Part shown: piece by piece, positions 33,619-44,974 of the stretch
How the letters are laid out: each line of letters opens with the position of its first letter
Position numbering within the stretch: position 1 is the first letter of the stretch
NCBI RefSeq assembly: GCF_000949385.2
Contig: NZ_JYKO02000001.1
Span: 3,150,648 to 3,214,647 of the forward strand
Direction: 5' to 3'
Length of the DNA: 64,000 nucleotides
Origin: Pseudomonas sp. LFM046
GTDB taxonomy: Bacteria; Pseudomonadota; Gammaproteobacteria; Pseudomonadales; Pseudomonadaceae
Program-made: the position numbers and the translations under genes
The notes under the pieces: model-generated
Seen by the model: the letters and a program-made list of their open reading frames with translations, nothing else
Databases searched by the model: none
Told to the model about the DNA's origin: nothing

Positions 33619-36600
33619 TCAGGCACCACTTCCCGGCTCTTCCTCGGCGATCACGAACTGCTGCAGACGCTCCAGCGCGAGGTCGAAATCGAAGGCATCG
33701 ATGGCGGTCGCGATTCGCTCCAGCGCCCCATATTCCGGTTTTCCGTGGAACAGCGTGCAGAGCTCGGCAATGTACTCCATGGCGGCGGTATCGCTGTCGG
33801 CCAAACAGGTTCGCAGCTGCCGCAGCCGTTCACCAAGCTGCTGTTGGTCCGAGATGGCGGGTTGCGCCGGTTCCGGGAGGTCAGGTGCGAGCGCATCGAG
33901 TCCGGCGATCACCGGGGCCAGGACGAACAATACGCCCGCAAGCAGCTCTTCGATTCGCGCTTCAGCAGCGCCTTCACGGCAGGCGGTCTCCAGCTGCTTC
34001 GCCGCCTCCGCCACGGCCATCGCGCCGATGGTGGCGGCCGTGCCGCGCAAGGTGTGGGCGCCGCGCTGGGCCGCGCTGGGGTCAGCATCCCGCCGGCCTG
34101 CGGCGAACTGCTCAGCAAAGTCCCGCTGGCCATCGCGGAATTTCAGCAGCATGCGCCGATACAGGTCAGCCTTGCCGGCGCAGGTGGCGAGCCCTGCCTG
34201 CTCATCGATGCCGGGTAACCCCATGGGAGCACCCTGCCCTGTCGGTCCTCCCCTGGTCGTGCCCGGTCGCGGTTTGATCCAGCGGGCCAGGGTGCTGAAC
34301 ATTGCGTCCACGTGCAGCGGCTTGGCGATATGGTCGTTCATGCCGGCGGCCAGGGCCTGGTCACGGTCGCCCGCCATGGTGTTGGCGGTCATCGCAATGA
34401 TGGGAAGGGTCGCCAGACCAGGCTGCTGGCGAATGGCGCGGGTCGTGGCATAGCCGTCCATGACCGGCATCTGGCAATCCATCAGGATGCCGTCGAAGTC
34501 CTGGTCGGTTGCCAGCAGGTCCAATGCCTCCTGGCCGTTGTTGGCGGTGGATACGGTGATGCCTGCACCGTTCAGCAGATCCAGCGCCAGTTCCCGGTTC
34601 AGCGCGTTGTCTTCCACCAACAGCAGGCGGCTGCCGGCGACAGCCGCGCGGCTGTCCGCGCCCTGGTCTCGCCGCTCGGTGCTGCGGGGGCCGGCCAACC
34701 TGCCCTTGCCCAGGACTTCGCCCACGGCTTCCAGCAAGGTGGAAGGGGTAATCGGTTTGGTCAGCACGAAGTTCAGCGCCACGCCCCGGCCATGGGCCGC
34801 TTCCAGCGCCTCTTCACGGCCGAAGGCGGTCACCATGATGACGGCCGGCACCGTACCGACTTCGCCGACCTGCATGCGCCGCACCGCCTCGATGCCATCC
34901 ATGCCGGGCATTTTCCAGTCCATCAGCACCAGCTCGTAGGGCAGCCCCCGCCGATCCGCGTCGGCCAGGAAGCGCAGGGCCTCCTCGCCCGTCCGGGCCA
35001 CATCCACCTCCAGGCCGAACCCGGCGGCCATGCTGGCCAGGATTTCCCGCGCCATGGCGTTGTCATCCACCACCAGCACCCGCAATCCAAGCAGCTCATC
35101 AGCCCGGAACATCCGACGCGGATGGACGTTGAGCTGGCGACCGAAGCGGGCATGGAAGTGGAAGGTGGAACCCGCGCCGAGCTCGCTGTCGACCCAGATA
35201 CGCCCGTCCATCAACTCCACCAGGTTCTTCGAGATGGCGAGTCCCAGGCCGGTGCCTCCGTACTTGCGGGAGGTGGAAGAGTCGGCCTGGATGAAGGACT
35301 GAAACATGCGCTCGCATTGCTCCGGAGACAACCCGATGCCGGTGTCCTGCACCCAGAAGTGCAACTCCAGCTGCCCTTCGGCCAGTCCGGGTGCTTCCAC
35401 CTGCTCGACGCCCACCACCACTTCGCCCCGCTCGGTGAACTTGACCGCGTTGTTGCCCAGGTTGATCAGTACCTGGCCAAGGCGCAGCGGATCGCCCACC
35501 AGGGCTGTCGGCAGGTCGTGGCGGGTCTGGAACAGGAGCTCCAGGCCTTTTTCCTCGGCACGGAACCCCACCAGACTGGCAACGTGGTCCAGCACGTCTT
35601 CCAGGCGGAACTCGATCCGCTCGATACTCATCCAGCCCGCCTCGATCTTAGAGAAGTCGAGGATGTCGTTGATGATGCCGAGCAAGCCCTCGGCAGAGCG
35701 GTGGACCTTCTCGATGTAGTTGCGCTGGCGCTTATCCAGCTCGGTCTTCAGCGCCAGGTAGCTCATGCCGATGATGACGTTCATCGGCGTGCGGATTTCG
35801 TGGCTCATGTTGGCGAGGAAGTCGCTCTTGGCTTGGGTGGCCTCCTCAGCCAGTTCCTTGGCACGCACAGTCTCCAGTTCCGCCAGCTTGCGATCGGTAA
35901 TGTCGAACAGCCAGGCCAGGGAGCCCGCTTCCCCGCGATATTGAATCGGCAGGTAGGTCGCCAGAATGTGCCGTTCCTGCCGGTCCCGGTCGTACATCAA
36001 CACCTCCCGGTGGTACACGGCTTTGCCTGCCTGCAAGTGCTCCCAGATTGCCTCGCGTTCGCCGGGCCGGACATAAAGGTCGGGGGCCATGTCGCCGGGC
36101 ACCACGCCGAAGGTCTCAACGAACATGGGGTTGGCGAAGTGGATGCGTCCCTGGGTCGAGAACGCAACGCTGACGGGGCTGTTGTCGAGGATGTACTGCA
36201 GCCGCTCCTCACTCTCCTGCACCGCAGCTTCCATGGCTCGGCGATGGCTGATGTCCCGCACCGAGGCACAGACGCAGAGGCCCTGCTCCTCCGATTCGGG
36301 CAGCAATGAAAGGCCGATTTCCACGGAGAAGGTGCTGCCGTCCTTGCGCACGCCGTGCAGGTCGGCGTTGGTGCCGCCCATCTGCCGGCTCTGGCCCTGG
36401 GCCATGAAGCCCTCGCGCAGCCCGGCATGGCGAGCGCTGGATGCGGCAGGCACCAGTTGCTCCACCAGCGTGCCGATCAACTCGCCCTCGGCATAACCGA
36501 ACAGCTCCTCCAGCTTGGGGTTGGCCAGGATGATCTGGCCTTGGCGACTGACCACCATCATGCCGTCAGGAGCGGACTCGATGATCCCCCGGTACCAGGC

Positions 36601-38040
36601 TTTGGTGGTCTCGATGACGCGCTGCTGGGCTTCCAGCTTCAGCGTTTGCACCTTCAGGCTGGCCGCCTGGCGTTCCATCAGGTCGGCCTGCTGGCGGGTT
36701 TCGGCGAGCAGCCGCTGGGTGTGCAGCGTACGTTCAAGAATCTCCACGTTCATCGCCAACAGCGGCATCAACTCCTCCAGCAACGCGTGCTGATCCGTGC
36801 TGAACGGCTGGAAGCTGGCCAGTTCGATCACCCCCAGCAGGCGCTCACCCCGTACCAGTGGCAACACCGTCACTTCGCTGGGGATCGCTGCGCCCAGGCT
36901 GGAGCCGATGCGCGGGTAGTTCTCCGGCAGCGCCCGCAGGTTCATGGGCCGGCGATCCTTCGCGCACTGGCCTAGCAGCCCTTCGCCCAGCTGGAAATGC
37001 CGTGGCAACGAAGCACCATCGGGAATGGCATAGCTGCCCAGCAATGTCAGCCGACCAGCGTCCTCCTCATGGCCAAAGGCAGTGGCGTAGCCCACCTGCA
37101 GCAGTGGCGCGATGCCCGCCAGGAAGCGATCGCCCAGCTCGGCGTAGCTGTTGGCGGACTGGAGGTCGCGGGATATGGCCGCCACATTGGTCTTGATCCA
37201 GCGCTGCTCGGCCATTTGCCGGGCTTCTGCCTGCAGGGCGAGGACGGCCCTGGCCAGATCGCCGATTTCGTTCGGGTAGTCCTGGAACGGAATGGCCGTA
37301 TCCAGCCTGCCGGCACTCAGGGATTCCACCGCGCGTCGCAGCCGCTCGGCCGGCCGCCGGATCGAAAGGCTGATCAAGGTACTGAACAAGAGGCCGCCAC
37401 CCACCCCGAATGCGAGGAGCCAGAGCGTCAGTCGCACGCTCTGCTGATAACGGGCGCCTGCCTGGATCACCTCCCCGTCGGCTCGGGCACGAATGATTTT
37501 TGCCATCTCGGCCAGGGCATTGTTCGCGGTGATGCGAATGCGCTTGAACGCTGGAGATGTCGTCAGCGCAATCGCCTGCCTGCGGCTGAGGAGGCCTGAG
37601 GAACCCGCGGACGGCCTGTTGAACGCCGTCGCCTGCTCGACCGTGCGCTGGTAGTCGGCAAAAACCTGCTCGAAACGCGCCAGGTGAGCCTGACCCTGTT
37701 CACTGATAATGAGCGGACGCGCCAACCCGATTTCCTGCCACAGTGAGGCCCGGGCTTCGGCCAGCAGGTCCAGGGCTTCATCCACCTCGTTCTGGTCCTC
37801 CACCAGCATTGCCTGGCGCAGGCTTCGCCCCATTTCAGCCAGGGCGACCCGGGCCGCTTCCACATGGGCCAGCGCCATCATCTCCCGCTGGTAGATCCGG
37901 CTGATCTGGGCGTTCTGCACGTACTGGGCGCGAAGGCTGAAGAGCCCCTGGATCAGCGCCAGCAGGAGCACCACGCCGAAGCCGAGCAGCAGCCTCCTGC
38001 GCAGAGGCAGGCGCTGCAGGAATGCGAGCAGTGATGACAT
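33619..38040 (-). CDS. hybrid sensor histidine kinase with two receivers and HPt
   Basis: A 1473-residue inner-membrane hybrid kinase. Order: TM1 (about 17-37), a helical periplasmic sensor, TM2 (about 205-227), HAMP (to about 280), GAF-like domain (about 290-440), two PAS domains (about 485-600 and 610-720), HisKA with the phospho-accepting His747 in SHEIRTPMN, ATPase with NLGNNAVKF and GTGLGLAI, receiver 1 (Asp1041 in [11 protein letters not shown]), receiver 2 (Asp1188 in [11 protein letters not shown]) and an HPt domain with His1329 in [10 protein letters not shown] at 38040 is chosen, with a G-rich ribosome binding site; the frame extends 15 codons upstream. It follows the HD-GYP regulator by 63 bp, so phosphorelay from HPt to that protein is the likely output. 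The sensed signal is unknown. Confidence 0.9.
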   Translation of the reverse strand: MSSLLAFLQRLPLRRRLLLGFGVVLLLALIQGLFSLRAQYVQNAQISRIYQREMMALAHVEAARVALAEMGRSLRQAMLVEDQNEVDEALDLLAEARASLWQEIGLARPLIISEQGQAHLARFEQVFADYQRTVEQATAFNRPSAGSSGLLSRRQAIALTTSPAFKRIRITANNALAEMAKIIRARADGEVIQAGARYQQSVRLTLWLLAFGVGGGLLFSTLISLSIRRPAERLRRAVESLSAGRLDTAIPFQDYPNEIGDLARAVLALQAEARQMAEQRWIKTNVAAISRDLQSANSYAELGDRFLAGIAPLLQVGYATAFGHEEDAGRLTLLGSYAIPDGASLPRHFQLGEGLLGQCAKDRRPMNLRALPENYPRIGSSLGAAIPSEVTVLPLVRGERLLGVIELASFQPFSTDQHALLEELMPLLAMNVEILERTLHTQRLLAETRQQADLMERQAASLKVQTLKLEAQQRVIETTKAWYRGIIESAPDGMMVVSRQGQIILANPKLEELFGYAEGELIGTLVEQLVPAASSARHAGLREGFMAQGQSRQMGGTNADLHGVRKDGSTFSVEIGLSLLPESEEQGLCVCASVRDISHRRAMEAAVQESEERLQYILDNSPVSVAFSTQGRIHFANPMFVETFGVVPGDMAPDLYVRPGEREAIWEHLQAGKAVYHREVLMYDRDRQERHILATYLPIQYRGEAGSLAWLFDITDRKLAELETVRAKELAEEATQAKSDFLANMSHEIRTPMNVIIGMSYLALKTELDKRQRNYIEKVHRSAEGLLGIINDILDFSKIEAGWMSIERIEFRLEDVLDHVASLVGFRAEEKGLELLFQTRHDLPTALVGDPLRLGQVLINLGNNAVKFTERGEVVVGVEQVEAPGLAEGQLELHFWVQDTGIGLSPEQCERMFQSFIQADSSTSRKYGGTGLGLAISKNLVELMDGRIWVDSELGAGSTFHFHARFGRQLNVHPRRMFRADELLGLRVLVVDDNAMAREILASMAAGFGLEVDVARTGEEALRFLADADRRGLPYELVLMDWKMPGMDGIEAVRRMQVGEVGTVPAVIMVTAFGREEALEAAHGRGVALNFVLTKPITPSTLLEAVGEVLGKGRLAGPRSTERRDQGADSRAAVAGSRLLLVEDNALNRELALDLLNGAGITVSTANNGQEALDLLATDQDFDGILMDCQMPVMDGYATTRAIRQQPGLATLPIIAMTANTMAGDRDQALAAGMNDHIAKPLHVDAMFSTLARWIKPRPGTTRGGPTGQGAPMGLPGIDEQAGLATCAGKADLYRRMLLKFRDGQRDFAEQFAAGRRDADPSAAQRGAHTLRGTAATIGAMAVAEAAKQLETACREGAAEARIEELLAGVLFVLAPVIAGLDALAPDLPEPAQPAISDQQQLGERLRQLRTCLADSDTAAMEYIAELCTLFHGKPEYGALERIATAIDAFDFDLALERLQQFVIAEEEPGSGA

Positions 38041-38103
38041 GGTCGGCCCCCCGGTCTGGTCGAATGTCAGGCGGTCCCGCGTCACAATCCGGGCCGCTGC
38101 GTT

Positions 38104-39225
38104 TCAGCTGTTCTCCAGGTCGTCGTCGCTGTCGGCGTAGCGCTGGGCAATGGCGCGGAACTCGTCCTGCAAGGTCAGGAAGGCGTCGGCGATGTCCGGA
38201 TCGAAATGCGTGCCGCGCCCTTCGCGGATGATCGCCACCGCCTGCTCGTGGGACATACCCGCCTTGTAGACCCGCCGACTGATCAGCGCATCGTAGACAT
38301 CGGCCACCGCCATCAACCGCGCGGACAGCGGAATCGCCTCCCCCGCCCGGCCCTCGGGATAGCCGCTGCCGTCCCATTTTTCCTGGTGGCTGTAGGCGAT
38401 CTCCTTGGCCAGGCGCAGGAACGGTACGTCCATGCCGAGCTGGTTCTCCGCATGTTGCAGCGCATCCCGTCCCAGTGTGGTGTGGGTCTTCATGATCTCG
38501 AACTCGTCCGGGGTGAGCCGGCCGGGCTTGAGCAGGATGTGGTCGGGAATGCCGATCTTGCCGATGTCGTGCAGCGGGGCGGACTTGTAGAGCAGTTTGC
38601 GGGTGTCCTCGTCCAGCTCGGCGGCGAAGCGCGGATGGTCCTTCAGGTACTCCGCGAGGGCCTCGATGTAGGACTGAGTACGGCGGATGTGGTTGCCCGT
38701 CTCGTTGTCGCGGGTTTCCGCCAGGGAGGCCATGGCCAGGATGGTCACGTCCTGGATCGCCGTGACCTCCCGTGTACGGCGGGCGACTTCCTGTTCCAGG
38801 TATTCGTTCTTGTCGCGAAGGAAGTCGGCGGCGGCCTTGATCCGCAGGTGGTTGTCCACCCGCAGCAACACGCTGGGCGGGTTGATCGGCTTGGTGATGT
38901 AGTCCACCGCGCCCAACTCGAGGCCGCGCATCTCGTCCTCGATGGCGCCCTGGGTGGTCAGGAAGATGACCGGGATATTTCGGGTATGCGCCTGCGCCTT
39001 GAGTTGCCGGCAGACGTCGAACCCGGACAGGCCCGGCATCATCACGTCCAGCAGGATCAGGTCCGGCGGGTCCTCCGCGCCGGCGATCTGCAACGCCTTC
39101 TCACCATTGCGGGCGGCTTTCACCCGGTAGAGCACCTTCAACAAGTCCGACAACAGGATCAGGTTGTCGGGGGTGTCATCCACGATCAGTACCGTGGGTC
39201 TCTCGGCGATACCGGACGAAGACAT
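38104..39225 (-). CDS. response regulator with HD-GYP phosphodiesterase domain
   Basis: A 373-residue RpfG-like response regulator. The receiver (about 10-125) has Asp16/Asp17 and the phosphorylatable Asp60 in LILLDVMMPG, with Lys in DYITKP. The C-terminal HD-GYP domain carries HDIGKIGIPDHILLKPG (His219, Asp220) and the GSGYPEG motif, so the enzyme should hydrolyse cyclic di-GMP. The start at 39225 follows GAGGGAAC. Being first in an operon with the hybrid kinase, it is the probable partner. With the PAS-GGDEF protein at 23201 the window holds both making and breaking enzymes of cyclic di-GMP. Confidence 0.93.
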   Translation of the reverse strand: MSSSGIAERPTVLIVDDTPDNLILLSDLLKVLYRVKAARNGEKALQIAGAEDPPDLILLDVMMPGLSGFDVCRQLKAQAHTRNIPVIFLTTQGAIEDEMRGLELGAVDYITKPINPPSVLLRVDNHLRIKAAADFLRDKNEYLEQEVARRTREVTAIQDVTILAMASLAETRDNETGNHIRRTQSYIEALAEYLKDHPRFAAELDEDTRKLLYKSAPLHDIGKIGIPDHILLKPGRLTPDEFEIMKTHTTLGRDALQHAENQLGMDVPFLRLAKEIAYSHQEKWDGSGYPEGRAGEAIPLSARLMAVADVYDALISRRVYKAGMSHEQAVAIIREGRGTHFDPDIADAFLTLQDEFRAIAQRYADSDDDLENS

Positions 39226-39306
39226 GGCTGTTCCCTCTTGATCTGGCGTATTCGAATCCTGATACCGCCGATTCCCCATCAGGCGGTTTGTTCAGCCTTG
39301 ATAACG

Positions 39307-39516
39307 CTACGGGTCCCGAAGCATGCGCTCGTGCTCAACCGCCCAGCGCTGCAACACCTCATCCGGAATTCGATGGGGTGCGTCTACCCTTTCCCGCAGT
39401 TTCTCGGCGAAGGCTTGCGCAGCGGCACGGCTGGAAAAAAGAAAGGTCCTGCCGCAAGCCTCCACCATCCAGACCTGACCTCCTTGTCCAGCGATCTCCT
39501 GGATGGACAGGTCCAT
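39307..39516 (-). CDS. small hypothetical protein, 69 residues
   Basis: No family recognised. The ATG at 39516 with GGGGAG upstream gives 69 residues; an upstream start would add 16. The sequence is charged (GRTFLFSSRAAAQAFAEKLRER), with no signal or membrane segment and one Cys. It resembles small DNA- or ligand-binding strands followed by a helix, but I cannot infer a role. It lies 81 bp before the HD-GYP gene on the same strand and could be the first gene of that unit. Confidence 0.6.
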   Translation of the reverse strand: MDLSIQEIAGQGGQVWMVEACGRTFLFSSRAAAQAFAEKLRERVDAPHRIPDEVLQRWAVEHERMLRDP

Positions 39517-39868
39517 GTTCGCTCCCCGGAAAGCACGTTTGCGATGGTGTAACTGCTTCAGCATAGCCAGTGCAGCGGGGTCCGATGGGGGCGTTGAAAA
39601 AGACTTCCGACGCGGCCGAACACGGCGGCGTCAACGCGGGTTGATCCGGGTCATTACGCCTGTGCCTGGTGCACCGTAGGGTTCGCGCCGCGCGCCTCGC
39701 CCGTGCCCTTTCCTCCGATGGCCCATGCCTTTCTTCCGACAGAAAGGCGGCTAGGCTTCGAAATAGTCAGGCGATGAGCGCGGAAGAGCGGAGGCACATC
39801 CGCCAGCCGTCCTTGTAAAGGCTCCACCACCTGAGAATCACCCAGGCACTGTTCGGGGAACTGTTCCA
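39517..39868. other. 352 bp intergenic region, hairpin only
   Basis: It lies between the divergent 69-residue gene and the Cax-type antiporter. I see a perfect 8 bp stem-loop, GCCTTTCT (39727-39734), six-base loop and AGAAAGGC (39741-39748), and a stretch around 39675 weakly like the GTAGGGTGCGC repeat. No open frame here is convincing. Confidence 0.5.
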
Positions 39869-40942
39869 ATGCGCTACTGGCTCCTGCCATTCATTCCAGT
39901 GGCCATCGTCCTGGAGTGGGCGATGCCACACCTCCACCTGCTGGTCTTCCTCGCCGCCGCGCTGGCCATCGTGCCGCTGGCGGGTTGGCTCGGTCATGCC
40001 ACTGAACAGCTGGCCGAGCGTTTCGGCGAAGGGGTGGGCGGGCTGCTCAACGCCACGTTCGGCAACGCTACCGAGCTGATCATCGCCCTCAGCGCCCTAC
40101 ACGCCGGGCTGTTCGACGTGGTGAAGGCCTCCATCGCGGGTTCCATCGTCGGCAACATCCTGCTGGTGCTGGGCGCCGCGATGCTGGCCGGCGGCCTGCG
40201 TCACCGCGAGCAGCAGTACAACGCCTCGGCCGCCCGTTCCCAGGCCACCCTGCTGACCCTGGCCGCTATCGCCCTGATCCTTCCCGCCGCCTACAACGCC
40301 GCCATTGCCACTCGCGCCCCGCAAGGGCTGCAGTCACTGAGCACGACCATCTCCTACGTGCTGCTGGTGGTCTATGGACTCTTCCTGGTGTTCTCGCTGA
40401 TCACCCACAAGTCGCTGTTCGCCGGTACGGCCTCGGAGGAACACGCCGAGGAACAGTCGCCTCCCTGGCCGATCCCCAAGGCGCTGGCGATCCTCGGCGT
40501 GGCCACGGCGCTGATCGCCTGGATCAGCGAGATCCTGGTGGGCGCGATCGAACCCAGCGCCCGGCAACTGGGCCTCAGCAATCTCTTCGTCGGGGTGTTC
40601 GTGGTGGCGATCCTCGGTAACGCCGCCGAGCATGCCTCGGCGATCTCCGCCGCCATGAAGGACCGCATGGACCTTTCGCTGTCCATTGCCATCGGCTCCA
40701 GCGTGCAGGTGGCCCTGTTCGTTGCGCCCTTCCTCGTGCTGGCCAGCCATTTCCTCGGCCCGGCGCCCATGGACCTCGCCTTCTCCGGTGGTCTGGTGCT
40801 GAGCGTGCTGCTGGCGGTCCTGATCACCGGGCAGGTGGCGGGTGACGGACGCTCGGACTGGCTCAAGGGCGTTCAGCTGCTCGCGGTCTACCTGATCCTG
40901 GCCCTCGCCTTCTTCTTTACCCCTGATCCATCGGTGTCCTGA
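39869..40942 (+). CDS. calcium/proton antiporter, Cax/ChaA type
   Basis: An integral membrane Ca2+/H+ antiporter of the CaCA superfamily, 357 residues, about 11 hydrophobic segments in two halves. Each half has the repeat with the essential acidic residue: [19 protein letters not shown] in the first half and [18 protein letters not shown] in the second. The halves are separated by an acidic stretch ([11 protein letters not shown]), as in the family. Two other ion transporters follow on the same strand. Calcium is the likely substrate, but sodium or potassium exchange also occurs in relatives. Confidence 0.9.
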   Translation: MRYWLLPFIPVAIVLEWAMPHLHLLVFLAAALAIVPLAGWLGHATEQLAERFGEGVGGLLNATFGNATELIIALSALHAGLFDVVKASIAGSIVGNILLVLGAAMLAGGLRHREQQYNASAARSQATLLTLAAIALILPAAYNAAIATRAPQGLQSLSTTISYVLLVVYGLFLVFSLITHKSLFAGTASEEHAEEQSPPWPIPKALAILGVATALIAWISEILVGAIEPSARQLGLSNLFVGVFVVAILGNAAEHASAISAAMKDRMDLSLSIAIGSSVQVALFVAPFLVLASHFLGPAPMDLAFSGGLVLSVLLAVLITGQVAGDGRSDWLKGVQLLAVYLILALAFFFTPDPSVS

Positions 40943-40966
40943 TATGACCCCAACCGGGAGCGCCCC

Positions 40967-42733
40967 ATGAACGAAACCCTGTCCCACCCGCCCGTGGAGC
41001 CGGATCAGCTGCCGCCCCCCTCCTCCGCCGTGCAATCGGGCTGGAAGCGCTGGCTGCCGGGCCTGAAGATGCTGCGGGAATACCAGAGTGCCTGGCTGCC
41101 CAAGGACCTGGTCGCCGGACTGGTGCTGACCACCATGCTGGTGCCGGTGGGTATCGCCTATGCCGAAGCCTCCGGGGTGCCGGGCATCTACGGGTTGTAC
41201 GCCACCATCGTTCCGCTGCTGGCCTATGCGTTGTTCGGGCCCAGCCGCATCCTGGTCCTCGGCCCGGACTCGGCGCTTGCCGCGATCATTCTCGCCGTGG
41301 TGCTGCCGTTGTCCGGAGGCGACCCGATGCGCGCCATCACCGTCGCCAGTGCCATGGCGCTGGTGTCCGGCCTGGTGTGCATCGGCGCCGGCCTGCTCCG
41401 GCTGGGGTTCATCACCGAGCTGCTGTCCAAGCCGATCCGCTACGGCTACATGAACGGCATCGCCTTTACCGTGCTGATCAGCCAGACGCCGAAGCTGTTC
41501 GGCGTTTCCGTCGACAGCGCCGGCCCCCTGCGGGACATCCTCGCGCTGACCAGGGCCCTGATGGCGGGCCAGGCCAACTGGGCTGCCTTTACCGTGGGCG
41601 CCGGGACCCTCGTGCTGATCCTGGCGCTCAAGCGCTTCGACCGGATACCCGGCATCCTCGTCGCCGTGGTGGTGGCAACCCTCGTGGTGGGCGGGTTCGA
41701 TCTGGGCGCCACCCACCATGTGAAGGTGCTGGGCACGGTCCCCGAGGGCCTGCCCAGTTTCGCCTTCCCCTGGCTCCGCCCGGAGGACCTGGTAACGGTG
41801 CTGGTGGGCGGCATCGCCGTGGCCCTGGTGTCTTTCGCCGATACCAGCGTGCTGTCCCGCACCTACGCGGCAAAGACCCGCACGCCGGTGGACCCTAACC
41901 AGGAAATGGTCGGCCTCGGCATCGCCAACCTGTCGGCGGGCCTGTTCCAGGGGTTCCCCATCAGCAGCAGTTCCTCGCGCACCCCGGTGGCCGAGGCCGC
42001 GGGCTCGAAAACCCAGATTACCGGCGTGTTCGGCGCCCTGGGCGTCGCGCTGCTGTTGCTGCTGGCCCCCAACCTGCTGAAGAACCTGCCCAACAGCGCC
42101 CTGGCCGCCGTGGTGATCGCCGCCGCGATCGGGCTGTTCGAATTCAAGGACCTGAAGCGCATCTACCGCATCCAGCAATGGGAATTCTGGCTGTCGATCA
42201 CCTGCTTCGTCGGTGTCGCGGTGCTGGGGGCGGTGCCCGGCATCGGCCTGGCCGTGGTGGTCGCGGTGATCGAATTCCTCTGGGATGGCTGGCGTCCCCA
42301 CTACGCCGTGCTCGGCCGTGTGGACGGCATTCGCGGCTACCACGACGTGTCCCGCTACCCGCAGGCCCGCCGGGTACCCGGCCTGCTGTTGTTCCGCTGG
42401 GACGCACCGCTGTTCTTCGCCAATGCCGAGCTGTTCCAGAACTGCGTCGTCGAAGCCATCGCCCAGTCGCCGACACCGGTACGCCGCGTCCTGGTGGCGG
42501 CCGAGCCGGTGACCAGCGTGGACGTGACCTCGGCCGACATGCTGGTGGAGCTGGAACATTCGCTGCGCGAGGCTGGTATCGAGCTGCGCTTCGCGGAGAT
42601 GAAGGACCCGGTGAAAGACAAGCTCCTGCGCCTGGAGGTGCTGGCACACATCGGCGACGACGTCTTCCAACCCACCGTGGGCGCGGCCGTCGACGCCTAC
42701 CTTGAAGAACACAATGTGGACTGGACACCCTGA
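40967..42733 (+). CDS. SulP-family anion permease with STAS domain
   Basis: A 588-residue SulP transporter of sulfate, bicarbonate or dicarboxylates. The membrane part (about 60-440) contains GLYATIVPLLAYALFGPSR and the family segment GFPISSSSSRTPVAEAAGSKTQ; the C-terminal STAS domain (about 460-570) reads LLFRWDAPLFFANAELF through VTSVDVTSADML. It begins 24 bp after the Ca2+/H+ antiporter, so they may be cotranscribed. Substrate cannot be told from sequence. Confidence 0.9.
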   Translation: MNETLSHPPVEPDQLPPPSSAVQSGWKRWLPGLKMLREYQSAWLPKDLVAGLVLTTMLVPVGIAYAEASGVPGIYGLYATIVPLLAYALFGPSRILVLGPDSALAAIILAVVLPLSGGDPMRAITVASAMALVSGLVCIGAGLLRLGFITELLSKPIRYGYMNGIAFTVLISQTPKLFGVSVDSAGPLRDILALTRALMAGQANWAAFTVGAGTLVLILALKRFDRIPGILVAVVVATLVVGGFDLGATHHVKVLGTVPEGLPSFAFPWLRPEDLVTVLVGGIAVALVSFADTSVLSRTYAAKTRTPVDPNQEMVGLGIANLSAGLFQGFPISSSSSRTPVAEAAGSKTQITGVFGALGVALLLLLAPNLLKNLPNSALAAVVIAAAIGLFEFKDLKRIYRIQQWEFWLSITCFVGVAVLGAVPGIGLAVVVAVIEFLWDGWRPHYAVLGRVDGIRGYHDVSRYPQARRVPGLLLFRWDAPLFFANAELFQNCVVEAIAQSPTPVRRVLVAAEPVTSVDVTSADMLVELEHSLREAGIELRFAEMKDPVKDKLLRLEVLAHIGDDVFQPTVGAAVDAYLEEHNVDWTP

Positions 42734-42788
42734 CGCACCGTCAGTGCCGCAGCCATTTCAGTGCGCCCGGCAACTGCCGGCTTCCGCT

Positions 42789-42827
42789 CGGAAAGCCCCG
42801 ACTGACGGCGCTTTCCGGCATTTTTTT
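42789..42827 (+). terminator. terminator after the SulP gene
   Basis: Stem CGGAAAGC (42789-42796) and GCTTTCCG (42810-42817) with a 13-base loop, then GCA and seven T. A second T-rich stretch follows at 42832. Confidence 0.75.
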
Positions 42828-42976
42828 ACGCATTTTTTACGCCGCAATCACAATCCAGGCGGGATACTTTGCGCCCTTTCGTGGCAGGCCCCTCCTGCGG
42901 CTTGCGCGCTTCATTCCCCTGGATCACAACCACCCCACATGCCCCTCTGCCGCCACCTCTTCTCAGGAGTTGATCG

Positions 42977-44890
42977 ATGAGCTCTGGAACCCTGGAGCCA
43001 AATGCTCATTCGCATGCCCATGGGCATTCCCAATCCTCGGCCTTGAGCCTTCTGGTGGCCGCTGCCGGCGTGGTCTACGGCGATATCGGCACCAGCCCGC
43101 TGTACACCCTCAAGGAAGTCTTCTCGGGTCATTACGGCGTTGAAGTCAGCACAGCCGGTGTCTACGGGGTGCTGTCCCTGGTGCTCTGGTCCCTGCTCTG
43201 GGTGGTTTCGCTCAAGTACGTGGTGTTCATGCTGCGTGCCGACAACGGCGGCGAAGGCGGTGTGATGGCGCTGACCGCCTTGGCCCGTCGCGCGACCGCG
43301 GCCTACCCGAAGCTCAGTGGCGTACTGGTCCTGCTCGGGTTGTTCGGCACGGCGCTGTTCTACGGCGACAGCATGATCACCCCCGCGATTTCCGTGCTGT
43401 CGGCGGTGGAAGGTCTGGATGTCGCATTGCCCGGCGTCGGCCACTGGGTGGTGCCGATCACCGTGGTGCTGCTGATCGGCCTGTTCCTGTTGCAGAAACA
43501 CGGCACGGCCCGCATCGGCATCCTCTTCGGTCCGGTGATGCTCATCTGGTTCGTGGTGCTGGGCGTGCTCGGCGCCTACGGCATTTCCCGGCACCCTGAA
43601 GTGCTCCAGGCGATCAACCCCTGGTGGGCCTTCAACTTCTTCGTGGCCCACCCGGGCGTTGGCGTGACCATCCTCGGTGCCGTGGTGCTGGCCCTGACCG
43701 GTGCCGAAGCGCTGTATGCCGACATGGGCCATTTCGGCCGCACCCCCATCGCCCGCGCCTGGTTCTCCCTGGTGCTCCCGGGCCTGGTGCTGAACTACTT
43801 CGGCCAGGGCGCCCTGCTGCTGGACAACCCGTCGGCAGCGCGCAACCCCTTCTACCTGCTGGCTCCCGACTGGGCGCTGCTGCCCATGATCGGCCTGGCC
43901 ACCCTGGCCACCATCATCGCGTCCCAGGCGGTGATTTCCGGCGCCTTCTCCCTGAGCCAGCAAGCCATCCAGCTTGGTTTCATCCCGCGCATGCAGGTCC
44001 AGCACACCTCCAGCGCCGCCCAGGGCCAGATCTATATCGGCGTGGTGAACTGGGCACTGATGACCTGCGTGGTGCTGCTGGTGATCGGCTTCGGCTCCTC
44101 CGGCGCCCTGGCCGCCGCCTACGGCGTGGCCGTGACCACCACCATGCTGATCGACACCCTCCTGGTGTCCTCGGTGATGCTCCTGCTGTGGCGCGCACCG
44201 CGCTGGCTGGCGGTTCCGCTGCTGCTGGGCTTCCTGACGGTGGACGGGCTGTTCTTCACCGCCAACGTGCCGAAGATTCTCCAGGGCGGCGCCTTCCCGG
44301 TGATCGCCGGGGTGATCCTCTTCGTACTGATGACCACCTGGAAAGGCGGCAAGAAGATCCTGATCGAGCGCCTGGACGAAACCGCCCTGCCCCTGAAGGT
44401 CTTCCTCGACAGCATTCGCCTGCAGCCGCCCCATCGCGTCGACGGCACCGCGATCTTCCTCACCGCCAGCCCCGATGCCGTGCCCCACGCCCTGCTGCAC
44501 AACATGCTGCACAACCAGGTGCTGCATCAGCAGGTGGTGCTCCTGACAGTGCTGACCCGGGACACGCCCCGCATCGAGGATTCGCAACGCTTCGAGGTCA
44601 CGCCCTACGGCGACGGGTTCTTCCGCGTGTTGCTGAATTTCGGCTTCATGGAGGAGCCCAACGTGCCGGACGCGCTGCAGGACTGCGTCGTCGAGGGCCT
44701 GGACTTCGCCCCGATGCGCACGACCTACTTCCTCAGCCGGGAAACCGTGATTCCCACCAAGCGGCTCGGCATGGCGCTCTGGCGGGAGGCGCTGTTCGCC
44801 TTCCTGCACAAGAACGCCAACAGCAGCATGCGTTACTTCCAGCTGCCGGTTAACCGGGTGATCGAGCTGGGCACCCAGGTGGAAATCTGA
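42977..44890 (+). CDS. kup: potassium uptake protein Kup
   Basis: Kup (TrkD) imports K+ across the inner membrane with protons. The 637-residue protein has the characteristic first segment [16 protein letters not shown], 12 or so membrane helices and a soluble C-terminal domain of about 200 residues. The N-terminus has several His before the first helix ([10 protein letters not shown]). It is preceded by a terminator and own upstream region of 243 bp. Length is as usual for the family. Confidence 0.95.
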   Translation: MSSGTLEPNAHSHAHGHSQSSALSLLVAAAGVVYGDIGTSPLYTLKEVFSGHYGVEVSTAGVYGVLSLVLWSLLWVVSLKYVVFMLRADNGGEGGVMALTALARRATAAYPKLSGVLVLLGLFGTALFYGDSMITPAISVLSAVEGLDVALPGVGHWVVPITVVLLIGLFLLQKHGTARIGILFGPVMLIWFVVLGVLGAYGISRHPEVLQAINPWWAFNFFVAHPGVGVTILGAVVLALTGAEALYADMGHFGRTPIARAWFSLVLPGLVLNYFGQGALLLDNPSAARNPFYLLAPDWALLPMIGLATLATIIASQAVISGAFSLSQQAIQLGFIPRMQVQHTSSAAQGQIYIGVVNWALMTCVVLLVIGFGSSGALAAAYGVAVTTTMLIDTLLVSSVMLLLWRAPRWLAVPLLLGFLTVDGLFFTANVPKILQGGAFPVIAGVILFVLMTTWKGGKKILIERLDETALPLKVFLDSIRLQPPHRVDGTAIFLTASPDAVPHALLHNMLHNQVLHQQVVLLTVLTRDTPRIEDSQRFEVTPYGDGFFRVLLNFGFMEEPNVPDALQDCVVEGLDFAPMRTTYFLSRETVIPTKRLGMALWREALFAFLHKNANSSMRYFQLPVNRVIELGTQVEI

Positions 44891-44974
44891 CACAGCGGGC
44901 AGGCTGCCATCCAGGCAGTGCCTGCCCGCCCCCTTGTCCCGCTACAGCGCCTGGCCGGCCACGGCATGCGGCGC

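Noticed and set aside
39674-39696. Third copy of the GTAGGGTGCGC repeat
   Set aside because: Only CGTAGGGTTCGCGCCGCGCG is similar. There is no opposite end, so it is at most a degenerate half.
42911-44893. 660-residue minus-strand frame opposite kup
   Set aside because: Same antisense pattern (Gln/His/Gly rich); Kup on the plus strand is unambiguous.
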